Source: Actinomycetes bacterium (GTDB lineage: Bacteria; Actinomycetota; Acidimicrobiia; Acidimicrobiales; Acidimicrobiaceae). From it: a stretch of 5,015 bases of DNA. The translations under genes were made by a program, and so were the position numbers. Every line of letters begins with the position of its first letter. Position 1 is the first letter of the stretch. The DNA is taken from positions 1 to 5,015 of the forward strand of contig JAJYFP010000069.1 of the NCBI GenBank assembly GCA_021790855.1, given 5' to 3'. The notes beneath the pieces were generated by a model. It was not told where the DNA came from. It made no database searches and saw only the letters and a list, made by a program, of their open reading frames with translations. Of the stretch, positions 1 through 5,015 are shown in pieces.

Positions 1-1272
<1,272 letters not shown>

Positions 1273-1278
1273 TCAGTT

Positions 1279-1284
1279 CCCTCC
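1279..1284 (-). promoter_or_regulatory. Shine-Dalgarno of groEL
   Basis: On the minus strand this reads GGAGGG, nine bases before the ATG at 1269. It is a near-perfect match to the anti-Shine-Dalgarno and is the strongest ribosome binding site in the window, as expected for an abundant protein. It settles the groEL start. Confidence 0.85.
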
Positions 1285-1295
1285 ATTGGGTTCTG

Positions 1296-1322
1296 TTAGC
1301 ACTCTCACTACCTGAGTGCTAA
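1296..1322 (-). promoter_or_regulatory. CIRCE operator (HrcA binding site)
   Basis: A perfect inverted repeat, TTAGCACTC, nine spacer bases, then GAGTGCTAA, matches the CIRCE consensus in all 18 arm positions. CIRCE is the operator of the heat-shock repressor HrcA, which represses groE and often dnaK operons until heat or misfolded protein titrates the GroEL needed to keep HrcA active. Here it lies 27-53 bases upstream of the groEL start, just before the Shine-Dalgarno, so it probably sits in the transcribed leader or at the transcription start depending on which promoter is used. It implies that an hrcA gene exists elsewhere in the genome. Confidence 0.97.
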
Positions 1323-1331
1323 AGAATCTAC

Positions 1332-1348
1332 CATGAATTTTCATGAAT
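1332..1348. repeat. Direct repeat CATGAAT x2, 10-bp period, beside CIRCE
   Basis: CATGAAT occurs at 1332-1338 and again at 1342-1348, exactly one helical turn apart, ten bases outside the CIRCE element. The second copy also lies in the palindrome TTCATGAA (1340-1347). Same-face spacing is typical of sites bound by a protein dimer or tandem monomers, but a 7-mer pair in AT-rich leader DNA can arise by chance. No known regulator is recognised. Confidence 0.3.
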
Positions 1349-1391
1349 CAGTGCATTCGCAGTGTACATAAACACGTGGACTAGGAAAGTT

Positions 1392-1421
1392 TTTATAGAA
1401 ATCTTTCAAAATCAGCGTCAA
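1392..1421 (-). promoter_or_regulatory. Candidate housekeeping promoter of groEL
   Basis: Read on the minus strand, TTGACG (1416-1421) is followed by an 18-base spacer and TATAAA (1392-1397), each five of six matches to the sigma-70-type consensus. Transcription would begin near 1385, giving a leader of about 115 bases with CIRCE inside it. A weaker alternative -10, TAGATT at 1325-1330, would put the start directly at CIRCE, but its -35 is poor. Vegetative promoter plus CIRCE is the normal design for HrcA-controlled genes. Confidence 0.55.
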
Positions 1422-1484
1422 TAGTGCACAAAAAATTGAACTATCTAAAAATGATGCGTCACGCTAAAGACCGACATGATCCTA

Positions 1485-1763
1485 TTACCCGCCAGCCACT
1501 GCCGGTACAATTGATAGAACCTGTCCGTCGGTTACCTTAGTGTCAAGACCTTCCTGGAAACGAATGTCCTCGTCGGATACGAATATGTTCACAAACCTTC
1601 GCAACGTTCCGGACTCGTCTAAAATTCTTCCCTTTAGATCTGGATACTTTGCAAAAAGCGCGTCCAAGGTTTCCTTTAGCGTACCACTAGATTCAACATC
1701 GACCTCGCCTACCCCTCCAGTAAGGGATCTGAGCTGAGCTGGAACTCTAACTACAACCGACAT
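1485..1763 (-). CDS. metO: CysO/MetO-like sulfur carrier protein (MoaD/ThiS family)
   Basis: A 92-residue ubiquitin-like sulfur carrier. The C-terminus is ...VPAVAGG; the final Gly-Gly is where an E1-like enzyme adenylates and a sulfur donor makes a thiocarboxylate. It resembles Mycobacterium tuberculosis CysO far more than molybdopterin-synthase MoaD: residues 55-73 carry a block very like CysO's (RRFVNIFVSDEDIRF then GL), and both end in PAVAGG with no residues after GG, so no protease trimming is needed. Its ATG overlaps the TAA of the upstream PLP enzyme by one base, with GGAAGGAA seven bases before it, which implies translational coupling and similar amounts of the two proteins. In Streptomyces the carrier downstream of a threonine-synthase homologue has been described as MetO, sulfur donor for homocysteine synthesis. 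A role in cysteine synthesis, as for CysO, is the main alternative; no CysM or Mec-type protease is in view. Family is certain, partner inferred. Confidence 0.9.
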   Translation of the reverse strand: MSVVVRVPAQLRSLTGGVGEVDVESSGTLKETLDALFAKYPDLKGRILDESGTLRRFVNIFVSDEDIRFQEGLDTKVTDGQVLSIVPAVAGG

Positions 1764-3106
1764 TACTTCATTCCTTCCAGAACATTCGAACGTTTTTTCT
1801 CCAAGTAATCCATAAAAGCATCGAGTGACGGTGGTATTGTCTCAGAGACATTAGATGTAGGAGCCAGGGCCTCTACGGTCTTTAGACCATTCCCCGTAAT
1901 ATAGACGACCGTTCGTTCGTCTTTGTGGATCTTCCCATCCGCAACCAACTCCATCAGAACAGCCATAGTAACTCCACCCGCAGTCTCGGCAAAAATACCT
2001 TCCGTCCTTGCAAGAAGACGTATGGCTTCGAGGATTTGCTCATCTGAAACAGCCGCTATCGCTCCACCCGTCGATCTCACAACATCAAGGGCATAAACAC
2101 CGTCAGCTGGATTCCCAATTGCCAAAGACTTTGCAATGGTCGACGGTTTCACAGGTCTGACAAAATCATGTCCTTCAAGAAACGCACTAGCTACCGGAGA
2201 ACACCCTTGAGGTTGAGCCCCCGATATGCGAACAGACCTAAAGTTGTCTAGCAATCCAACCTTGCTTAACTCTAAAAACCCTTTATGGATCTTTGTAAGT
2301 TGAGATCCTGATCCAATCGGTACGACCACATGATCCGGAGCTTGCCACCCCAGTTGTTCGGCCACTTCAAAGGCCAAAGTCTTGGATCCCTCAGAGTAGT
2401 ACGATCTAACGTTGACGTTTGCAAAAGCCCAATCTGGTTCTTCAGATGTAATCTCAGAACATAATCTATTAACATCGTCGTAGTTACCGTCAATCGCTAT
2501 TACATTACCGCCGTACACTGTCGTCGTAATGACCTTGGCCGCCTCAAGATCAGCTGGAATAAATACAAAGCTTTCCATTCCTGCCGCAGCGGCATGAGCA
2601 GCGACTGAGTTGGCTAGATTTCCCGTTGATGCACATGCGGCGACTGAAAGCCCGAGCTCTTTCGCCTTCGAAAGTGCAACTGACACAACTCGATCTTTAA
2701 AGGATCCAGTAGGATTCAAAGTATCATTCTTGATCCAAAGATCGTTTAGACCTAGATACTTACCGAGCCTTTCCGCTTTGACTAATGGCGTGAAACCAGC
2801 ACCTAGGTCAACGTATTCATTTCCTTCGATTGGAAGTAGATCCTTATACCTCCATATCGAGAGCGGTCCTTTAGCTATAGATTCTCTCGACACAGAGGAA
2901 GCAATCGCCTCATAGTCGTAGTCGACCTCCAAAGGCCCAAAACAGAACTCACATACGTGTAGTGCTTGGACTGGGTAGAGCTTTCCACACTCTTTACAAC
3001 GTAACGCATTTGCAAAAGACAAACTTCCTCCTAAAATCATCGATCGGGCATTGGCACCTGGTACATCCGTACTGGTTGTCGCGGAATCAACGGGCCCGTC
3101 CCTCAT
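1763..3106 (-). CDS. metM: Threonine synthase-family PLP enzyme, probable MetM (O-phosphohomoserine-dependent homocysteine synthase)
   Basis: A fold-type II PLP enzyme of the threonine synthase family, 447 residues from the ATG at 3106. Near the N-terminus is a zinc ribbon: CKEC at 37-40 and CEFC at 52-55. The PLP lysine is K137 in NPTGSFKDR; ASTGN at 159-163 is the substrate/carboxylate loop; a later VPIGSGSQLTK holds the PLP-phosphate glycine loop. True threonine synthase converts O-phospho-L-homoserine to threonine. This long zinc-ribbon form next to a CysO-like carrier instead matches Streptomyces MetM, reported to make L-homocysteine from O-phosphohomoserine with thiocarboxylated MetO. 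Which activity applies cannot be read from sequence alone. The start is uncertain: the frame extends to a TTG at 3127 with no ribosome site; ATG 3106 has only a weak GAGAG; ATG 3040 still leaves 12 residues before the first zinc Cys. I prefer 3106 because a promoter lies just upstream. It shares an operon with the carrier gene. Confidence 0.9.
   Translation of the reverse strand: MRDGPVDSATTSTDVPGANARSMILGGSLSFANALRCKECGKLYPVQALHVCEFCFGPLEVDYDYEAIASSVSRESIAKGPLSIWRYKDLLPIEGNEYVDLGAGFTPLVKAERLGKYLGLNDLWIKNDTLNPTGSFKDRVVSVALSKAKELGLSVAACASTGNLANSVAAHAAAAGMESFVFIPADLEAAKVITTTVYGGNVIAIDGNYDDVNRLCSEITSEEPDWAFANVNVRSYYSEGSKTLAFEVAEQLGWQAPDHVVVPIGSGSQLTKIHKGFLELSKVGLLDNFRSVRISGAQPQGCSPVASAFLEGHDFVRPVKPSTIAKSLAIGNPADGVYALDVVRSTGGAIAAVSDEQILEAIRLLARTEGIFAETAGGVTMAVLMELVADGKIHKDERTVVYITGNGLKTVEALAPTSNVSETIPPSLDAFMDYLEKKRSNVLEGMK
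1771..1778 (-). promoter_or_regulatory. Shine-Dalgarno of the sulfur-carrier gene, inside the upstream gene
   Basis: The minus strand reads GGAAGGAA seven bases before the ATG at 1763 and lies inside the last codons of the PLP-enzyme gene. With the TAATG overlap it supports termination-reinitiation coupling and confirms the carrier start. Confidence 0.65.
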
Positions 3107-3251
3107 CCGCTCTCGATGACAAAACAATTTGCAAGATCATTGTAGTCTCAAAATTTATTCAGACAACTCAACAAGAAAAGTTTTTCTCGAAATACCCTTC
3201 CAGCCTTAGGCATTTGCAGGTCATTTAAGGCGAGCTCCACTAGCTTTAAAG
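3107..3251. other. Divergent intergenic region
   Basis: This AT-rich stretch separates the minus-strand PLP-enzyme operon from the plus-strand glycosyltransferase. It contains the candidate minus-strand promoter at 3139-3166. For the plus strand I find no convincing -10/-35 pair. A weak inverted repeat, CCTTA (3204-3208) and TAAGG (3226-3230), separated by 17 bases, is too short to call an operator. Confidence 0.5.
3139..3166 (-). promoter_or_regulatory. Candidate promoter of the PLP enzyme/sulfur carrier operon
   Basis: The minus strand has TTGTCT (3161-3166, four of six -35 matches), a 16-base spacer and TACAAT (3139-3144, five of six -10 matches). Transcription would start at about 3132, giving a leader of about 25 bases to the ATG at 3106, or only about five to the TTG at 3127. 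No attenuator, T-box or SAM riboswitch fits in so short a leader. Confidence 0.5.
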
Positions 3252-4076
3252 ATGATGGATGACTCAACTTTGCATCCCCTTAGGGATAGAACTACAGCGA
3301 CTACGACGAACCTTAGGGTTTCCGTCATCATTCCCGCTCACAATGAAGAACAAACCTTGTCAACGTTAATCCCAGCCTTGACGAAGAAGAGTCAGTCGCA
3401 TTTTGATATGACGATCATGGTTGTGGATGACCACAGTACTGACGACACCGCTAAGGTTGCAAGTTCCTTAGGGGCTCAGGTAGCAAAAATGCCTAAGCAC
3501 TACGCCCAAGGCAAGGGGGAGGCGATCTCCTTTGGCATCCATCAAGCACCGGCTGCCGATATCTACGTAACCTGTGATGCCGACCTAAGAAGCTTCACCG
3601 TTGAGGACCTGGTGACGTTAGTAAATCCTCTCGTTGAAAGACCGGAACTCATAATGAGCCGTGCAGCATACCGATATCAATCCAGCGATGGGTCCTCGGA
3701 CTCCACTCAAAGAGTAACTCGCCTAATGGCAAAGCCTTTACTCGCCATTTTTTTTCCAGAGCTCTCTCACCTACGGTCACCGTTGGCCGGCGAGATCGCC
3801 TTTCGATCGGTAGTGATCGAAAATGTTAGATTACTTAGTGGTTACTCCATCGACGTCGGACTCCTCATAGACGCTTTTTCGGTGTTCGGCATCGACGCAA
3901 TCGAAGAGATAGAGATTGGACATAAAGTCCACCGCCATCATTCACTTGAGTTTCTAACTCAACAGGCTAGGGAGGTGGCCACAGCAATACTATTCAAAGC
4001 AGACAAACTGACGTTGAAAGAGATAGAAGAAACAAGACACTTCCCATTCGAACTCCCGTCAATCGAACTTACCTAG
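3252..4076 (+). CDS. gpgS: Glucosyl-3-phosphoglycerate synthase-like glycosyltransferase (GpgS family)
   Basis: A 274-residue GT-A fold glycosyltransferase. GpgS transfers glucose from a nucleotide sugar to 3-phosphoglycerate, the first step to glucosylglycerate and, in mycobacteria, methylglucose lipopolysaccharide. Visible features: VSVIIPAHNEE at 23-33, VVDDHSTDDT at 57-66, GKGEA at 87-91, the metal-binding DAD at 109-111, RVTRLMAKPLL at 154-164 (close to mycobacterial RVTELVARPLL, which holds the 3-phosphoglycerate ligands Arg and Thr), SPLAGE at 176-181, GYSIDVGLLIDAF at 197-209 and VHRHH at 226-230. Two positions differ from M. tuberculosis GpgS: the Glu in GVEIGLLID is Asp201, and the Asn after HR is His229. 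It is shorter than the ~324-residue mycobacterial protein, mainly at the N-terminus. It has no membrane segment. ATG 3252 is the first start after an in-frame stop at 3207, but no good Shine-Dalgarno is present. The 3' end overlaps the convergent glycerate kinase by 8 bp. A related sugar transferase with another acceptor remains possible. Confidence 0.82.
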   Translation: MMDDSTLHPLRDRTTATTTNLRVSVIIPAHNEEQTLSTLIPALTKKSQSHFDMTIMVVDDHSTDDTAKVASSLGAQVAKMPKHYAQGKGEAISFGIHQAPAADIYVTCDADLRSFTVEDLVTLVNPLVERPELIMSRAAYRYQSSDGSSDSTQRVTRLMAKPLLAIFFPELSHLRSPLAGEIAFRSVVIENVRLLSGYSIDVGLLIDAFSVFGIDAIEEIEIGHKVHRHHSLEFLTQQAREVATAILFKADKLTLKEIEETRHFPFELPSIELT

Positions 4077-5015
4077 TCCCATAGTGAGCCGTGACATAGC
4101 GGGCGACTGTTTCTAAAAGTACCCTCTTAGTATCGTGTACTGCGGCCTCATATCCAAACTCTTCCACCAAAGAGACCACCTGGACCGAGGGACTCCTCTT
4201 TTGCAGTTCAAGTTTCATATCCCTATCAGCATCTCCTGCAATAACTAGCACCGGCTTGCTCTCTTTCTCGGATGCCTCTAAAACTGCTCCCACAACTTTG
4301 CCCCGTAGTGACTGTAGATCAAAGTAACCCTCACCAGTCAGCACTAGGTCGGACACTGCTATTGATGACGCCACACTAGGAGACTTTACAGTACTATCTA
4401 CGGCCATCGTAATCTCAGCACCAAGAGCCCAAAGAGCACCTGAGACTCCGCCGGCTGAGCCAGAACCTACACATTCATTAACGGAACCACCAAATCTGGC
4501 TTTATAGAGAGTATCTAAATAGGCAAAGCGTCTTTCAAGTAGCGCTACTTGCACTGTAGAGGCTCCTTTTTGTGGCGCAAAAACTCTTGGTGCATGACCG
4601 AACATACTTGTCGTATCCACGAAAGCGCGCACAGAGACCTCTTCGCTAAAAGGTCTACCTCCGAGAGCAGATATAAGCCCAAATCCGCCATCCGAAGTAG
4701 CGGAGCCACCGCAGCCAATCGCAATATCTCTAATCCCTGAGCGAAGTATCAGGGCCAACAACTCACCAACACCGAAGCTGCTCGTTCCCAGAGGACACCT
4801 TCGACTCCCAACGGCGCCGTAGCCAATAACTTTCGCCACCTCGACAACCGCTCGTTCGCCAGCCTGTTTCCATGTGACCCTACGTGGAAAGCCAAACGGG
4901 TCAGATACTGTAACCTCATTTTCGTCACCGCTGAAACAATCGGCAAAGCCTTCTCCACCGTCAGAGACCGTCTGTGTGTCAATATCTATACCCAAAGTTA
5001 AGGAAAGCTCTACCA
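4069..5015 (-). CDS. Glycerate kinase (GlxK/GarK family), N-terminus outside window
   Basis: ATP-dependent glycerate kinase, cytoplasmic, phosphorylating D-glycerate; bacterial enzymes of this family usually give 2-phosphoglycerate. The frame runs from the right edge to a TAA at 4069-4071, showing 314 residues of a usual ~370-380. The missing part should hold the start and the N-terminal PDSFK-type motif. Conserved blocks in order are VSDGGEG (near 4965), PLGTSSFGVGELL, IAIGCGGSATSDGGFG (glycine-rich nucleotide/substrate loop, near 4705), FAPQKGAST, GSGSAGGVSGAL (near 4445), and LTGEGYFDLQSLRGKVVGAV (near 4310). A TTG at 4995 could look like a start but lies inside the conserved domain, and the frame stays open upstream of it, so it is rejected. 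The gene converges on the glycosyltransferase with an 8-bp tail overlap. Which hydroxyl is phosphorylated cannot be told here. Confidence 0.93.
   Translation of the reverse strand, partial: VELSLTLGIDIDTQTVSDGGEGFADCFSGDENEVTVSDPFGFPRRVTWKQAGERAVVEVAKVIGYGAVGSRRCPLGTSSFGVGELLALILRSGIRDIAIGCGGSATSDGGFGLISALGGRPFSEEVSVRAFVDTTSMFGHAPRVFAPQKGASTVQVALLERRFAYLDTLYKARFGGSVNECVGSGSAGGVSGALWALGAEITMAVDSTVKSPSVASSIAVSDLVLTGEGYFDLQSLRGKVVGAVLEASEKESKPVLVIAGDADRDMKLELQKRSPSVQVVSLVEEFGYEAAVHDTKRVLLETVARYVTAHYGTR

Noticed and set aside
1362..1375. GTGT-N6-ACAC inverted repeat
   Set aside because: Four-base arms are expected by chance and match no known operator.
1455..1475. GCGTGACGC near-palindrome after the sulfur-carrier gene as a terminator
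   Set aside because: The arms are four bases around a single central base, which cannot form a hairpin loop.
1485..1763. MoaD of molybdopterin synthase
   Set aside because: The CysO-like internal block, the PAVAGG end and the coupling to a PLP enzyme with no moa genes nearby fit a sulfur amino-acid carrier better.
2610..3228. Plus-strand open frames at 2610-2915 and 2962-3228
   Set aside because: They are antisense to the conserved PLP-enzyme frame, resemble no family, and carry the composition of a reverse reading of a real gene.
3204..3230. CCTTA...TAAGG inverted repeat upstream of the glycosyltransferase
   Set aside because: A five-base arm with a 17-base gap is too weak to call a terminator or operator.
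4549..4982. Short open frames at 4549-4740 (plus) and 4749-4982 (minus, other frame)
   Set aside because: They overlap the conserved glycerate-kinase frame, lack domains and have no start signals.
4993..4995. TTG as the start of glycerate kinase
   Set aside because: The frame stays open to the right edge and the protein would lack the conserved N-terminal strand, so the true start is outside the window.

Overview
The window looks like ordinary chromosome from an actinobacterium of moderate G+C content (roughly half by eye). The reasons are a GroEL2-type chaperonin under a perfect CIRCE operator with no groES beside it, a sulfur-carrier protein strongly resembling mycobacterial CysO, a threonine-synthase homologue of the long zinc-ribbon type found in actinobacteria, and a GpgS-like glucosyl-3-phosphoglycerate synthase. 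The moderate G+C and leftover signature residues would fit a deep-branching class such as Acidimicrobiia better than Streptomyces or Mycobacterium, but that placement is a guess.

Layout from left to right: (1) bases 1-1269, minus strand, the first 423 residues of GroEL, cut by the left edge. (2) 1270-1484, the groEL leader and promoter region, holding the Shine-Dalgarno, CIRCE, a 10-bp-period direct repeat and a candidate sigma-70-type promoter. (3) 1485-3106, minus strand, a two-gene operon in which a threonine-synthase-family PLP enzyme is followed by a MoaD/ThiS/CysO-type carrier; the stop and start codons share one base (TAATG). (4) about 3107-3251, a divergent promoter region. (5) 3252-4076, plus strand, a GpgS-like glycosyltransferase. 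(6) 4069 to the right edge, minus strand, a glycerate kinase whose 3' end overlaps the glycosyltransferase by 8 bp; its N-terminus lies beyond the window.

How the genes may work together: the PLP enzyme plus carrier match the MetM/MetO arrangement reported in Streptomyces, where thiocarboxylated MetO supplies sulfur and MetM converts O-phospho-L-homoserine to L-homocysteine. The usual automatic label 'threonine synthase' may therefore be wrong here. The right-hand pair both handle glycerate-level metabolites: GpgS uses 3-phosphoglycerate as acceptor and glycerate kinase recycles free glycerate into phosphoglycerate. A link through glucosylglycerate turnover is plausible but unproven.

I see no mobile element, CRISPR array, tRNA, rRNA or riboswitch. 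The most interesting content is the PLP enzyme/sulfur carrier operon; nothing here is clearly an undescribed system.
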